Shown here: piece after piece, positions 9,735-20,257 of the stretch
How positions within the stretch are numbered: position 1 is the first letter of the stretch
How the letters are laid out: every line of letters starts with the position of its first letter
DNA from: Clostridium thermobutyricum DSM 4928
Lineage (GTDB): Bacteria > Bacillota > Clostridia > Clostridiales > Clostridiaceae
Assembly (NCBI RefSeq): GCF_002050515.1
Contig: NZ_LTAY01000006.1
Span: 1 to 64,000, forward strand
DNA length: 64,000 nucleotides
Direction of reading: 5' to 3'
Position numbers and translations under genes: made by a program
Notes under the pieces: generated by a model
What the model was told of the DNA's origin: nothing
Databases searched by the model: none
The model's input: only the letters and a program-made list of their open reading frames with translations

Positions 9735-10838
9735 CTATTCTTCAATTTCTATAGTTTCTTCTTCTATAGTTTCTTCTACTAAGTTTTCTTCTTGCTCACT
9801 TTGACTTTTGCTTTTTATATCTATTTTCCAGTTAGTTAATTTTGCAGCTAATCTAACATTTTGACCTTCTTTACCAATTGCTAATGAAAGTTGATTATCG
9901 TCTACTACAACTTTAGCTGATTTTGATTCTTCATCTGCAACTACACTTACAACTTTTGCAGGACTTAATGAATTTGCTATAAATTCAGCTGGATCTTTAC
10001 TCCATTTAATTATATCTATCTTTTCATTTTTAAGTTCATTTACAACTGCTTGAACTCTTATTCCTTTTGGTCCTACACATGCTCCCATTGGATCTATTTC
10101 TGCATCATTTGAAAATACAGCTATTTTACTTCTTGATCCAGCTTCTCTTGAAATACTTTTTATTTCAACTGTTCCTTCTTGTATTTCAGGAACTTCCATT
10201 TCAAATAATCTCTTAACTAATCCTGGATGTGTTCTTGAAACATGAACTTGTGGTCCTTTTGGTGTAGATTTAACTTCAACTACATATAGTTTTAACTTTT
10301 CATTAAACTTATATTCTTCACCTTTCATTTGTTCATTTGGTCCTATAACACCTTCAATTTTTCCAAGATTAACAAAAACTAATCCTTTATCTTTTCTAAG
10401 AATAGTTCCTGTTATTATATCAAATTCTAATTCTTTGTACTCTTGGAATACTATATTTCTTTCTGATTCTTTTATTCTTTGAGTTACCATTTGTTTAGCA
10501 TGTTGTGCTGCTACTCTACCAAAATTCTTTGGTGTAACTTCTAAATCAACAATATCATCTACTTCATATTTTGGATTTATTTCTTTTGCTTCTTCTAAAC
10601 TTATTTCTGTTATATCGTCAAATATTTCATCTACAACTACTTTTTGTGCGTAAACTTTTATTTCACCATTTTCTTTGTTTATTGAAACTTTAACATTTTG
10701 AGCATTTGTATATTGATTTGCATAATTTTTCTTGTATGCTGAAACCATTGCGTCTTCAATTGTTGCAAATATTAAATCTTTACTTATTCCTTTTTGTTCA
10801 ACTATCTCTTCAAGAGCGTCTATAAACTCTAAATTCAT
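9735..10838 (-). CDS. nusA: Transcription termination/antitermination factor NusA
   Basis: RNA polymerase-associated factor that controls pausing, termination and antitermination. The 367 residues hold the N-terminal RNAP-binding domain (about 1-125), an S1 domain (about 135-200, GTILRKDKGLVFVNLGKIEG) and two KH domains (about 200-345) including GACVGPKGIRVQAV and LAIGKEGQNVRLA. A short Glu-rich tail follows. Like other Firmicute NusA it lacks the C-terminal acidic repeats of the E. coli protein. An AGGAGG site lies eight bases before the ATG. It is second in an operon starting at rimP, whose leader contains a terminator-like hairpin that NusA itself could act on. Confidence 0.98.
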   Translation of the reverse strand: MNLEFIDALEEIVEQKGISKDLIFATIEDAMVSAYKKNYANQYTNAQNVKVSINKENGEIKVYAQKVVVDEIFDDITEISLEEAKEINPKYEVDDIVDLEVTPKNFGRVAAQHAKQMVTQRIKESERNIVFQEYKELEFDIITGTILRKDKGLVFVNLGKIEGVIGPNEQMKGEEYKFNEKLKLYVVEVKSTPKGPQVHVSRTHPGLVKRLFEMEVPEIQEGTVEIKSISREAGSRSKIAVFSNDAEIDPMGACVGPKGIRVQAVVNELKNEKIDIIKWSKDPAEFIANSLSPAKVVSVVADEESKSAKVVVDDNQLSLAIGKEGQNVRLAAKLTNWKIDIKSKSQSEQEENLVEETIEEETIEIEE

Positions 10839-10852
10839 TTTTTCTCCTCCTC

Positions 10853-11311
10853 TTAAAGTTCCCCCTGTATATTGGCACTTTTTATTTTATCTTTTGGAAT
10901 ATTTAATTCAATATCCCCCTCTATAATTATAAATTCATCATTTACTTCTTTTAAAATTCCTGTAATGTGTTTCTTACCTTCTATAGCTCCAGTAAATTTA
11001 ACAAATACTTTTTGATTTATAGCCTTTTTAAAATGTTCTTCTTTATAAAGCCCCTTATCAATTCCTGGTGATGATACTTCTAAGTAATATGATTTATCAA
11101 TTGGATCTTCAACATCAAGCATATCACTTACTTCTCTAGAAACAGCCTCACAATCAGTTAACTTTATACCCTCTTCACTATCTATATATATTCTTAGATA
11201 GTTTTCTCCATCTTCATGGACAAATTCTATATGATATAATTCATATCCAAGATTATCAGTTATAGGTTTAACTAACATCTCCATCTTTTCCATTAAAGCA
11301 TCTTTTTTCAT
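10853..11311 (-). CDS. rimP: Ribosome maturation factor RimP
   Basis: Needed for 30S subunit maturation. The 152-residue protein has the N-terminal alpha/beta domain with [20 protein letters not shown] and the [14 protein letters not shown] helix, then the [14 protein letters not shown] motif and a C-terminal SH3-like barrel. It is the first gene of the nusA-infB operon. An AGGAGG site precedes the ATG at 11311. Its 5' leader carries a promoter at 11479-11507 and two hairpins, so its level is probably set by transcription attenuation. Confidence 0.96.
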   Translation of the reverse strand: MKKDALMEKMEMLVKPITDNLGYELYHIEFVHEDGENYLRIYIDSEEGIKLTDCEAVSREVSDMLDVEDPIDKSYYLEVSSPGIDKGLYKEEHFKKAINQKVFVKFTGAIEGKKHITGILKEVNDEFIIIEGDIELNIPKDKIKSANIQGEL

Positions 11312-11379
11312 ATGTTAACCTCCTTTTTCATATTCAATTTTTATATATTGTTCCCAAAAAGATTAATTAATATTTCTAA

Positions 11380-11407
11380 CTAAAAACGCAACTAAATAAG
11401 TTGCGTT
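11380..11407 (-). terminator. Strong hairpin before rimP: terminator or attenuator
   Basis: A perfect nine-base stem AACGCAACT/AGTTGCGTT (11385-11393 with 11399-11407) with loop AAATA runs directly into TTTT on the minus strand. It lies downstream of the operon promoter at 11479-11507, so it is transcribed in the rimP-nusA leader and must be read through for operon expression. Confidence 0.8.
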
Positions 11408-11419
11408 CTAAATAGAAAG

Positions 11420-11440
11420 AGCGGGATTTTTTCTCCCACT
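11420..11440 (-). promoter_or_regulatory. Leader hairpin of the rimP-nusA operon
   Basis: AGTGGGA pairs with TCCCGCT (one G-U pair, seven-base loop) on the minus strand, 12 bases before the terminator-like hairpin. No U tract follows it. It may be a protein- or NusA-responsive element or a 5' stabiliser. Confidence 0.5.
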
Positions 11441-11478
11441 CCTTTCCTTAAGCGATTTGCAATAATCTTTTCTTTATT

Positions 11479-11507
11479 AGAATATCACAAATTACCTTTT
11501 AATTCAA
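11479..11507 (-). promoter_or_regulatory. SigA-type promoter of the rimP-nusA operon
   Basis: TTGAAT, 17 bases, TATTCT on the minus strand, in the gap after polC. It gives a leader of about 160 bases before rimP. Confidence 0.75.
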
Positions 11508-11547
11508 GTTTTTTTATTTTTCTTTAAATTGCTATCTTATTCTCTAT

Positions 11548-14500
11548 TTAAAATAACGATAATTGATTTGTTTCTGGTACTCCTTCTAAGCATCCATGAT
11601 TTGTTAAAGTTTCTATATTTGTTTTTGTTATTTTTGCTCTTAATCTCAAATCTTCTTTTGATATAAATTCTCCATCTTTTCTCGCTTCAACAATTGCTTC
11701 AGCTGCATTTTCACCAACACCTTGAAGAGCACATATTGGAGGTCTTAATACTCCTTTTTCTTCAATTACAAATTTTACTGCTTCTGATTTATAAAGATCT
11801 ACTTTTAAAAATTTTAAGCCTCTTTTACTCATTTCATAACAAAGTTCAAGAGAAGTTATCATTCCTTTATCTTTTACTGAAGCAGAATTTCCTAGAGCAT
11901 ATAATTCTTCAAGTTTAGCTTTTATTGCTCCTTCACCTTTAGAAATTAAATCTGCATCAAATTCATCTGCTCTAACAGTAAAGAAAGTTGAATAATAAGC
12001 CTCTGGATAATAAACTTTATAATAAGCTATTCTTACTGCCATCATTACATAAGCTACAGCATGCCCTTTAGGGAACATGTATTTTATTCTTTTACAGGAT
12101 TCAATATACCAATCTGGTACATTGTTTTCTTTCATCAATGCTTCATCTTCTTCACTTAGCCCTTTACCTTTTCTTACCTTCTCCATTATTGTGAACGAAG
12201 TTTTTGGTGGTAATCCTCTATACATAAGATATACCATAATATCATCTCTTGTAGATATGCAATCTTTAAGTGTTGTATATCCTTCTTTTATAAAATATTG
12301 AGCATTGTTTAACCAAACATCCGTACCATGTGAAAGTCCTGATATTCTTACTAAATCTGCAAAAGCTTTTGGCTGTGTATCTATAAGCATTTGTCTAACA
12401 AATTTAGTTCCAAATTCAGGAAGTCCATAACTTCCTACTTCTCCAAATATTTCATTTCCTATCTTTTCTTTTTCTATTCCTAATGCAGTTGCACTTGTAA
12501 ATAAACTTAATACTTTTTCATCATTTAGAGGTATAGTTTTAGGATCAAGTCCTGTTAAATCTTGAAGCATTCTTAATACAGTAGGATCATCATGCCCAAG
12601 TATATCAAGCTTAAGAAGTCTACCACTTATTGAATGATAATCAAAATGTGTTGTAATAAAATCAGCTGAGTTATCATCTGCTGGATATTGTATTGGTGTA
12701 AAATTAAATATTTCATTATCACTCGGTACAACCATAATTCCTCCTGGATGTTGTCCTGTAGTTCTTTTTATTCCTGTACAACCTATAGTTAATCTTTCTA
12801 TTTCTGCACTTGTTGCTCTTATTCCTCTTTCATCAAGATATTTTCTTACATATCCATAAGCAGTTTTTTCTGCAACAGTACCAATAGTACCAGCTTTAAA
12901 AACAAATCCTTTACCAAATAAAACTTCCGTATATTTATGAATATCAGCTTGGTTATCTCCCGAGAAGTTAAGATCTATATCTGGTTCTTTATCTCCTTCA
13001 AATCCTAAGAAAGTTTCAAAAGGTATATCATGACCATCTCTTTTATAATCTGCCCCGCATTTTGGACATTTTTTCTCTGGCAAATCTGCTCCTGAGCTTA
13101 TAGAACCATCTAAAAAGAATTGTGAATGCTTACAATTTGGACAAACATAGTGAGGTGGTAATCCATTAACTTCTGTAATATCAGACATAGTAGCAACAAA
13201 AGATGATCCAACAGATCCTCTAGAACCTACTAAATAACCATCTTTTAATGATTTAGCCACAAGCTTTTGTGCTATAAGATAAAGAACAGCATATCCATTA
13301 TTTATGATAGAATTTAATTCTTTATCTAATCTTTTTTGAATTACTTCTGGAAGATTATCCCCATATATATTGTGAACTTTAGTTAAAACCATATTTCTTA
13401 TTTCTTCTTCAGCTCCTTCTATTTTAGGAGGATAAGTTTCATCTGGAATTGGCTTAACCATTTCTACTTCATCAGCAATTTTATTTGGATTTATAACAAC
13501 TACTTCTTTTGCCTCTTCAACTCCTAAATAACTAAATTCCTTTAGCATTTCTTCTGTTGTTTTATAATAAAGAGGTGGTTGAGAATCTGCATCTTTAAAT
13601 CCCTTACCTGCCATTATTATTTTTCTAAAATCATCATCATGAGGCTCTAAAAAATGAACATCACCTGTAGCAACTACTGGTTTTCCAAGCTTTTTACCTA
13701 AGTTATATATTTTTCTATTTATATCTCTTAACTCTTCTTCATCTTTTACATTTCCATTCTCTATTAAAAATTGGTTATTTCCTAAAGGTTGAATTTCTAA
13801 ATAATCATAAAAGTCTGCTATTTTTTCTAACTCTTCATCACTTTTTCCTGATAATACAGCCTTATAAACTTCCCCTGCTTCACAAGCTGAACCTATAATA
13901 AGTCCTTCTCTCATTTCATTTAATCTACTTTTCTTTGTTCTAGCACTTCTAAAGAAATTTTCTATATGTGCTTCAGATACTAATTTATAAAGATTTTTTA
14001 TTCCTGGTTGGTCTTTAGCTAATATTATTATATGTGAAGTTGGTTGTCTTTTTATATCTACTTTACTTAAGAATTGATTATTTAATTCTTCTAAAGTATT
14101 TATTTCTAATTCTTCTTTTATCTTTTTAAAACAAACAAGTAATATATCTGCTGTAGCTTTTGCATCATCAACAGCTCTATGATGATTTTCTAGAGATATA
14201 CCTAAATGTTTTGCTACAATATTTAATTTTACTTTTTTAAGCTCTGGATAAAGGAATCTTGCAAGAGGAACTGTATCTAAAACTGAATAATCATAAGGTA
14301 AATTTAGTAATGTACAATTATGTTTTATAAAAGATGTATCAAATCCAGCATTATGAGCAACTAACACTGTTCCATTACAAAATTCCATAAACTTTGGAAG
14401 AATTGTTTCTATTGTTTCACTATTTTCTACCATAGAATCTGTTATTCCTGTAAGCTCTGTTATTTTGTAAGGAATATTTCTTTCTGGATTTACAAATTCA

Positions 14501-15903
14501 CTAAATCTATCTATTATTTTTCCTTCTTTTATTTTTACAGCTCCAATTTCAATTATTTTATCATTTTTAGGAGAGAATCCTGTAGTTTCTAAATCAAATA
14601 CAACAAATGTATCATCTAAAGAATCTCCTTTTTCATTTAAAACAACCGGAACTCCGTCATCTACTAAATATCCTTCTACTCCATAAATAACTTTTATTCC
14701 ATTTTTCTTTCCTGCTATTTGAGCATCTGGGAAAGCTTGAACTCCACCATGATCTGTTATTGCTATTGCTTTATGCCCCCATTTAGCAGCTCTTTCTATC
14801 ATTTTAGCTGGAGGAGTCATTCCATCCATAGTACTCATAGTAGTATGTAAATGAAGCTCAACTCTTTTTTCTTCTGCTCCATCCATTCTTTCTATTTTCT
14901 TCATTCTAACTATATCTCTACCCATTATTACAACTTCTCTTGCATAAGTATCATATATAGCTTCTCCTCTAACTTTACAATATAGTCCTTTTTTAACATT
15001 GTCTAGTACTTCTTCTTTATCCTTTTCCTTTAAGAAGCATTTAACTGTAATAGAACTTGTGTAATCTGTTATAAAGAAAGTAAGGATTGTTTTTCCTGTT
15101 CTTGTTTCAATTGTTTCAGTTTTAAATACTTCTCCTAAAATAGCAACATATCCTGATGTTTCATCTATCTCATCAATAGTTATAGGTTCATCTTTTATTC
15201 CTCTTCCTAAAATAGTATTTTCATCTTTTGGTTCACGTCTATAGCTTTCTTTTCTATATTTTTCAGAACTATTACTTTCTTTTTTCTTTTCTGTGGTTTT
15301 AGCTTCTTTTTGTTCTCCATTAGAGTGGCTTAAATCTCTATTTTTAACCGCTTCTCTCATTATTTTTGTATATTCTTCTTTTTTCTTTTCTTCATAATCC
15401 TTATCTTCTAAAGATTCATCATATAAAAGTTCAACAAGAGGATTTTTTCCAAATATATCATTTATTTTTCTTGTTATTTCTTTTCCTACTCCTTTTTTTC
15501 TAGCATGTTCTACTATAGCTTCACAACCATATTTTAAAACTATTTTATCTTCTTTAATCTCTCTGTTTTCTGAATAAAGCATGCCAGTTACTAAAGGAAC
15601 TTTCTTTCCTATTTCCATAACAATATCCATCCAGTGTTCCTTTATTATAGATTCTAATGAAAGTCCTGTTACATCTTTATATACTTGAAGTTCTATTTTT
15701 ATATCTTTTCCTAATCTATTTTGGATAAGTTTTAATATGTAATTTTCTTCTTCTTCCGTTAATGATATTTTAGCTTTTAATATTACTTTTAAAATTCCGC
15801 TTTTCTTATAAAATTGAAATCTTTTTAAAATTATCTCTTTATCTTCTAAATTTTCATTTTTATTTATTTCTTTATTTAAAATTTTTATAAAGTCCTCTCC
15901 CAC
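11548..15903 (-). CDS. polC: DNA polymerase III alpha subunit, Gram-positive PolC type
   Basis: Main replicative polymerase with built-in 3'-5' proofreading. The 1451 residues match the 1430-1465 typical of PolC. After an N-terminal domain come an OB fold (about 240-330), the first PHP part ([13 protein letters not shown]) and an inserted DEDD exonuclease (about 425-595, [13 protein letters not shown]). The rest of PHP and the C-family polymerase follow, with [12 protein letters not shown], a CPNC...CPKC zinc site and the catalytic PDIDLNF segment; a helix-hairpin-helix region ends the protein. It starts with GTG at 15903 after GGAGG. proS, next to polC in B. subtilis, is absent here. Confidence 0.98.
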   Translation of the reverse strand: MGEDFIKILNKEINKNENLEDKEIILKRFQFYKKSGILKVILKAKISLTEEEENYILKLIQNRLGKDIKIELQVYKDVTGLSLESIIKEHWMDIVMEIGKKVPLVTGMLYSENREIKEDKIVLKYGCEAIVEHARKKGVGKEITRKINDIFGKNPLVELLYDESLEDKDYEEKKKEEYTKIMREAVKNRDLSHSNGEQKEAKTTEKKKESNSSEKYRKESYRREPKDENTILGRGIKDEPITIDEIDETSGYVAILGEVFKTETIETRTGKTILTFFITDYTSSITVKCFLKEKDKEEVLDNVKKGLYCKVRGEAIYDTYAREVVIMGRDIVRMKKIERMDGAEEKRVELHLHTTMSTMDGMTPPAKMIERAAKWGHKAIAITDHGGVQAFPDAQIAGKKNGIKVIYGVEGYLVDDGVPVVLNEKGDSLDDTFVVFDLETTGFSPKNDKIIEIGAVKIKEGKIIDRFSEFVNPERNIPYKITELTGITDSMVENSETIETILPKFMEFCNGTVLVAHNAGFDTSFIKHNCTLLNLPYDYSVLDTVPLARFLYPELKKVKLNIVAKHLGISLENHHRAVDDAKATADILLVCFKKIKEELEINTLEELNNQFLSKVDIKRQPTSHIIILAKDQPGIKNLYKLVSEAHIENFFRSARTKKSRLNEMREGLIIGSACEAGEVYKAVLSGKSDEELEKIADFYDYLEIQPLGNNQFLIENGNVKDEEELRDINRKIYNLGKKLGKPVVATGDVHFLEPHDDDFRKIIMAGKGFKDADSQPPLYYKTTEEMLKEFSYLGVEEAKEVVVINPNKIADEVEMVKPIPDETYPPKIEGAEEEIRNMVLTKVHNIYGDNLPEVIQKRLDKELNSIINNGYAVLYLIAQKLVAKSLKDGYLVGSRGSVGSSFVATMSDITEVNGLPPHYVCPNCKHSQFFLDGSISSGADLPEKKCPKCGADYKRDGHDIPFETFLGFEGDKEPDIDLNFSGDNQADIHKYTEVLFGKGFVFKAGTIGTVAEKTAYGYVRKYLDERGIRATSAEIERLTIGCTGIKRTTGQHPGGIMVVPSDNEIFNFTPIQYPADDNSADFITTHFDYHSISGRLLKLDILGHDDPTVLRMLQDLTGLDPKTIPLNDEKVLSLFTSATALGIEKEKIGNEIFGEVGSYGLPEFGTKFVRQMLIDTQPKAFADLVRISGLSHGTDVWLNNAQYFIKEGYTTLKDCISTRDDIMVYLMYRGLPPKTSFTIMEKVRKGKGLSEEDEALMKENNVPDWYIESCKRIKYMFPKGHAVAYVMMAVRIAYYKVYYPEAYYSTFFTVRADEFDADLISKGEGAIKAKLEELYALGNSASVKDKGMITSLELCYEMSKRGLKFLKVDLYKSEAVKFVIEEKGVLRPPICALQGVGENAAEAIVEARKDGEFISKEDLRLRAKITKTNIETLTNHGCLEGVPETNQLSLF

Positions 15904-15924
15904 TATTTTCCCTCCTTTACAAAA

Positions 15925-15952
15925 ATATTAGTCCCCAAAAAATTTTGGGGAC
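15925..15952 (-). terminator. Intrinsic terminator after ispG
   Basis: A ten-base stem GTCCCCAAAA/TTTTGGGGAC (15931-15940 with 15943-15952) followed on the minus strand by TAATATTTTT. It separates ispG from polC. The U tract is interrupted. Confidence 0.75.
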
Positions 15953-15958
15953 TCCTTT

Positions 15959-17008
15959 TTATAATGATTCTATTTCTTTTAAAAGTTCTTCTACAAGATC
16001 TTCTTCTTTTACTTTTTTAATTATCTCACCTTTTTTAAAGATTATTCCAACACCTTTTCCACCAGCAATTCCAATATCAGCTTCTCTTGCTTCACCAGGG
16101 CCATTTACAACACATCCCATAACAGCAACTTTTATCTTCTTTTTAGAATTTTTAAGTCTTTTTTCAACTTCTTCTGCAATTCCGATAAGATCTATTTCTG
16201 TTCTTCCACAAGTAGGACATGAAACAAATTCTATTCCTTCTTCATAAAGTCCTAAAGCTTTTAAAAGTTCTTTTGCAACTTCTATTTCTTCTAATGGATT
16301 GGATGTAAGGGATACTCTTATAGTATCTCCTATACCTTCAGCTAAAAGTGTTCCTATTCCAACACTTGATTTTATAGTCCCTTTAAATTTAGTTCCTGAT
16401 TCAGTAACGCCTAAGTGAAGAGGATAATCTACCTTTTCACTCATTAATCTATAACTTTCTATCATCATTTTAACATCAGATGATTTTATAGATATTATTA
16501 TATCATGAAAATCTAAATCTTCTAATATTTTAACATGTCTTAAAGCACTTTCTACTAAACCTTTTGCTGTAGGTTTTCCATCTCTTTCTAAAATATCTTT
16601 TTCTAAAGATCCAGAGTTTACTCCGATTCTTATAGGAATTTTATATTCTTTTGCTTTATTTACAACTTCTTTTATCCTTTCTATACTACCAATATTTCCA
16701 GGATTTATTCTTAATTTTGATATTCCATTTTCTATTGCTTTTAATGCTAATCTATAATCAAAATGTATATCCGCAACTATTGGAACTGGTGAATTTTTAA
16801 CTATTTCTTTTAAAGCTTCTGCAGCTTCCATATCTGGAACTGCACATCTAACCATTTGACACCCTTCTTTTACTAGTGCATTTATTTGTTCTAATGTTTT
16901 TTTTGCATCTCTAGTATCTGTATTTGTCATTGATTGAATAACTATAGGATTTTCTCCACCAATTTTTAAGTTATCTATACTTACGACTCTCGTCTTTCTT
17001 CTTTCCAT
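15959..17008 (-). CDS. ispG: 4-hydroxy-3-methylbut-2-enyl diphosphate synthase IspG
   Basis: Iron-sulfur enzyme of the non-mevalonate isoprenoid pathway, converting MEcPP to HMBPP. The 349 residues contain the TIM-barrel start [16 protein letters not shown], the HFDYRLAL and GINPGN-like (RINPGNIG) segments. The C-terminal cluster-binding domain has [10 protein letters not shown] and CVVNGPGEA, supplying the three cysteines. It lies 10 bases after rseP and in the same run as dxr, so two enzymes of one pathway are cotranscribed. An AAGGAG site precedes the ATG. A terminator follows. Confidence 0.97.
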   Translation of the reverse strand: MERRKTRVVSIDNLKIGGENPIVIQSMTNTDTRDAKKTLEQINALVKEGCQMVRCAVPDMEAAEALKEIVKNSPVPIVADIHFDYRLALKAIENGISKLRINPGNIGSIERIKEVVNKAKEYKIPIRIGVNSGSLEKDILERDGKPTAKGLVESALRHVKILEDLDFHDIIISIKSSDVKMMIESYRLMSEKVDYPLHLGVTESGTKFKGTIKSSVGIGTLLAEGIGDTIRVSLTSNPLEEIEVAKELLKALGLYEEGIEFVSCPTCGRTEIDLIGIAEEVEKRLKNSKKKIKVAVMGCVVNGPGEAREADIGIAGGKGVGIIFKKGEIIKKVKEEDLVEELLKEIESL

Positions 17009-17018
17009 ATTTTTCTCC

Positions 17019-18029
17019 TTATAAGTTAATTGGGAACAAGATATCTTTTATTGTAACTAAAACCATAACTATCATTAATAAAATAAATCCAATTGCATTT
17101 AGAACATTTTCAAATTTTGTTGGAACTTTTATTCTAGTTATCATTTCAAAAAGATAAATAAGACATCTTCCTCCATCTAATGCTGGAAGTGGAAGAGCAT
17201 TTATAACTGCTAAGTTTATACTTAAAAATGCAGTTAAATTAAGAAGTGTCCATATTCCCATTCTTGCTGCTTCTCCAGTCATTCTTATTATAGTTACAGG
17301 ACCTCCTACATCTTTTTTAACTGATCCTCTTCCTGTAACTAGCATTTTCAGACTTTTATATGTTTGTTTTATTACACTTAAACTTTCATTTGCTCCTTGT
17401 TTTATACTCTCCCCTATTGTAGGATTAGTAACTCTAGTAAACTCAACTCCTATTGCATATGAATTTGTTTGATTATCTAAAGTTGGTTTAACATTTAAAT
17501 CTATATCTTTACCATTTCTATTTACCAATAAGTTAACTGACTTTCCATCTGACATTAATATTTCAGATGTTACATCAATAGTTGCTACAACTTTTTGACC
17601 ATTTACCTTTTTTATAATATCTCCTGGCTTTAAGCCACTTTCCATTGCAGGACTATTTGGAATTACTGCATTTATTCTAGATGAAGTATAACCAAAATGG
17701 TTTGTTATAGCTGCAAATATAGCTATTGCCATTACCACATTCATAAATACTCCAGCTAACATTACAAGTATTTTTTGAATTGGTTTTTTTCTTTGAAGAC
17801 TTCCTTCTTCGTCTTCATCATCTTCTCCACTCATTTGAACATATCCACCTATTGGAAGTATTCCTAATGAATATTTAGTATCATTTTTGTTTATTGAAAA
17901 CAATTTAGGTCCCATACCTATAGAAAACTCAATAACCTTTACCCCATTTAGCTTTGCTAATATAAAATGGCCAAGTTCATGTACTATAATTAAGGAACTA
18001 AATGCTAGTATAGCATAAATTACATACAA
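17019..18029 (-). CDS. rseP: RseP/RasP-type site-2 membrane protease
   Basis: Intramembrane zinc metalloprotease that cuts membrane proteins such as anti-sigma factors. The first membrane helix holds HELGH at about residues 17-21, and [12 protein letters not shown] near residue 285 gives the second active-site motif. A PDZ domain lies at about 115-190 ([16 protein letters not shown]). Four membrane segments are evident. The length of 336 is on the short side because there is a single PDZ domain. The start is TTG at 18029 after GGAGGAG; no in-frame ATG fits. It sits between dxr and ispG, as rasP sits after dxr in B. subtilis. Substrates here are unknown. Confidence 0.94.
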   Translation of the reverse strand: MYVIYAILAFSSLIIVHELGHFILAKLNGVKVIEFSIGMGPKLFSINKNDTKYSLGILPIGGYVQMSGEDDEDEEGSLQRKKPIQKILVMLAGVFMNVVMAIAIFAAITNHFGYTSSRINAVIPNSPAMESGLKPGDIIKKVNGQKVVATIDVTSEILMSDGKSVNLLVNRNGKDIDLNVKPTLDNQTNSYAIGVEFTRVTNPTIGESIKQGANESLSVIKQTYKSLKMLVTGRGSVKKDVGGPVTIIRMTGEAARMGIWTLLNLTAFLSINLAVINALPLPALDGGRCLIYLFEMITRIKVPTKFENVLNAIGFILLMIVMVLVTIKDILFPINL

Positions 18030-18041
18030 TATAGTCTCCTC

Positions 18042-19196
18042 CTAAAAATTATTTCTTACATACTCTTTTACATCTTTATCTAAATTTATAATATTTTCTA
18101 TTGTTAAAGCATCATCTATTCTATCTCTAAAATTCTCTATCGCCTTTTCTATTATATCTCCAATTTGAAGAAATTTTATTTTTTCATCTAAAAATAATGA
18201 GACAGCTTCTTCATTAGCTCCATTTAAAATAGTTGGCATAAGCCCTCCTCTTTTTCCTGCTTCAAAAGCTAATCTTAAACATTTAAATGTATCCATATCT
18301 GGTTTTTCAAAAGTTAAATTGCACATATCATAAAAATCTAATGGTGTTGCAATTTCTTTTTTTCTTTCTGGATAATTTAATGCATATTGTATTGGCAATC
18401 TCATATCTGGAGAACCTATTTGAGCTATTATACTATTATCTTTATATTCCACCATTGAGTGTATCATACTTTGAGGATGTACTACTACTTGAATATTTTC
18501 ATATGGACAATTAAATAAAAAATGTGCCTCTATAACTTCAAGTCCTTTATTCATAAGGGTAGCTGAATCTACAGTTATCTTTTTTCCCATACTCCAGTTT
18601 GGATGATTTAGCGCATCTTTTAAAGTTACACATTCTAATTCTTTTAATTTTTTTCCTCTAAAAGGCCCTCCTGAAGCTGTTAATAATATTTTTTTTAATT
18701 CGCTTTCTTTATTTCCTCTTAGTGATTGGAAAATAGCACTATGCTCTGAATCTACAGGTAGAATTTTTACTCCATTTTCTTTTGCTTCTCTCATAACAAT
18801 TTCACCTGCAACTACAAGAGTTTCTTTATTTGCAAGCGCAATATCCTTTTTCTTTCTTATAGCTTCTATAGTTGGTCTTAATCCTATCATTCCAACTACA
18901 GATGTTACAACTGTATCTATCTCATCTAGTGTAGAAATTTTTATAAGTCCTTCTAAGCCCTCATAAACTTCTATATCTAGGTTATTTTCTTTTACAAAAT
19001 TTTTTACCTCTTTTGCACTATTTAAATCCATCATGCAAACATATTTAGGTTTAAATTCTTTTATTATCTCTTGTATTTTTAAAACAGATGTATTAGCTGT
19101 TATTCCTACAACTTCTATATCCTCACTTTTTCTAGCTACATCAAGGGTCTGAAGACCTATTGAACCTGTAACTCCTAGTATTGATATTTTTTTCAT
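18042..19196 (-). CDS. dxr: 1-deoxy-D-xylulose 5-phosphate reductoisomerase
   Basis: Second enzyme of the non-mevalonate isoprenoid pathway, making MEP from DXP with NADPH. The 384-residue protein has the NADPH-binding GVTGSIGLQTLDV start and the PVDSEHSAIFQ metal and substrate segment near residue 150. NHPNWSMGKKITVDSATLMN near residue 200 forms the flexible active-site region. A GGAGG site precedes the ATG at 19196. It is followed by rseP and ispG at short spacing and preceded by the AI-2E family gene by 19 bases, suggesting one transcript. Confidence 0.97.
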   Translation of the reverse strand: MKKISILGVTGSIGLQTLDVARKSEDIEVVGITANTSVLKIQEIIKEFKPKYVCMMDLNSAKEVKNFVKENNLDIEVYEGLEGLIKISTLDEIDTVVTSVVGMIGLRPTIEAIRKKKDIALANKETLVVAGEIVMREAKENGVKILPVDSEHSAIFQSLRGNKESELKKILLTASGGPFRGKKLKELECVTLKDALNHPNWSMGKKITVDSATLMNKGLEVIEAHFLFNCPYENIQVVVHPQSMIHSMVEYKDNSIIAQIGSPDMRLPIQYALNYPERKKEIATPLDFYDMCNLTFEKPDMDTFKCLRLAFEAGKRGGLMPTILNGANEEAVSLFLDEKIKFLQIGDIIEKAIENFRDRIDDALTIENIINLDKDVKEYVRNNF

Positions 19197-19215
19197 CTAT
19201 ATTCCTCCAATATTA

Positions 19216-20175
19216 TCAATTTTCGCTGATTATATCTACTAATGTCATACAAAATATTGGGCCAATGAATATCCCTATAAATCCAAATACTTTTACTCCT
19301 ATATATAAAGATAATAATGATAGTAAGGGATGCATATTAAACTTATCACTTACTAATTTCGCTTCTAAAATTTCTCTTATTATTTGAATTAATAAATATA
19401 GACAAACTAACCCAAAGGCGATTAAATAATTTTTTACAATAATATTGTATATTATTATAGGAATAAATACAATTATTGTTCCAACATAGGGCAAAATATC
19501 CAAAATACCACATACTATTCCTAATGTAACGCAATTTTCTACTTTAAGTATTTTAAATCCTATTATTATTATTATAGTTGAAATTAAAACTAATAATATT
19601 TGTATTTTTATTATATTTCTAGAATTATAGATTATTCTGTTTACTCTTTTTTCTACTTTATCAGGCATAAATTTTTTTACAACTTCTTTTATTTCATCTT
19701 TATCTGCAAGTATAAAAAAAGTACATATATTGCCTATAAAATAAGACAATAACCCTTCACCTGTATTAATTGCACCTACTTTTAAATAATTAAAATTTAA
19801 AATTTTCTTTGCTGAATCTATTATATTAATATTTCCAATAATTTTTTCAATTCCATTTTCTAATTCTATAAATATTTCTTTTATTTGATTTATATTACTT
19901 CCTATAACTGTACTAATAAAACTATAAAAATTACTCCATATATAAATAATGCCTATAACTACAACTATGTTGATTAAGAGAATAGTTATACCAGCACACA
20001 CTTCTTTATATTTAATTTTTTCTCTTAAAAATTTATTTATAGGATTTCCTAAAAAAAATAATATAACTATCAATATAAATGGTCTAAAATAATTTTTAAT
20101 TATAAATACAAATAAAATAATTCCTATACACCAATAGATTATTTCCAGAATTTTTTCTTTTTTTAAAATATCCAA
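19216..20175 (-). CDS. AI-2E family transporter-like membrane protein
   Basis: Very hydrophobic 319-residue protein with about seven or eight predicted membrane helices. The C-terminal DILPYVGTIIVFIP and FGFIGIFIGPIF segments mark the AI-2E/PerM/YtvI family. Members include a sodium/proton antiporter and exporters of varied substrates, so no substrate can be assigned. The longest frame begins with a GTG at 20184 that is part of the GAGGTG ribosome-binding site. The TTG at 20175, eight bases after GAGG, is the more likely start. A strong terminator lies just upstream, after cdsA, so the gene needs its own promoter or read-through. I saw no clear promoter. This gene is not in the B. subtilis cdsA-dxr order. 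Confidence 0.82.
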   Translation of the reverse strand: MDILKKEKILEIIYWCIGIILFVFIIKNYFRPFILIVILFFLGNPINKFLREKIKYKEVCAGITILLINIVVVIGIIYIWSNFYSFISTVIGSNINQIKEIFIELENGIEKIIGNINIIDSAKKILNFNYLKVGAINTGEGLLSYFIGNICTFFILADKDEIKEVVKKFMPDKVEKRVNRIIYNSRNIIKIQILLVLISTIIIIIGFKILKVENCVTLGIVCGILDILPYVGTIIVFIPIIIYNIIVKNYLIAFGLVCLYLLIQIIREILEAKLVSDKFNMHPLLSLLSLYIGVKVFGFIGIFIGPIFCMTLVDIISEN

Positions 20176-20205
20176 ATTAATCACCTCATTTAGATATTTA
20201 TATGC

Positions 20206-20244
20206 AAAAAAAAAAAGTCTTAGAAGAAATTCTTCAAAGACTTT
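20206..20244 (-). terminator. Intrinsic terminator after cdsA
   Basis: Long stem AAAGTCTT-GAAGAA with TTCTTC-AAGACTTT (20214-20228 with 20230-20244, one internal mismatch) followed on the minus strand by eleven T residues. It ends the rpsB-to-cdsA run. Confidence 0.88.
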
Positions 20245-20257
20245 GTCTTTATATTTA

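Noticed and set aside
19346..19534. 62-codon minus-strand frame inside the AI-2E gene
   Set aside because: Lies within a longer, clearly coding frame and has no start signal.
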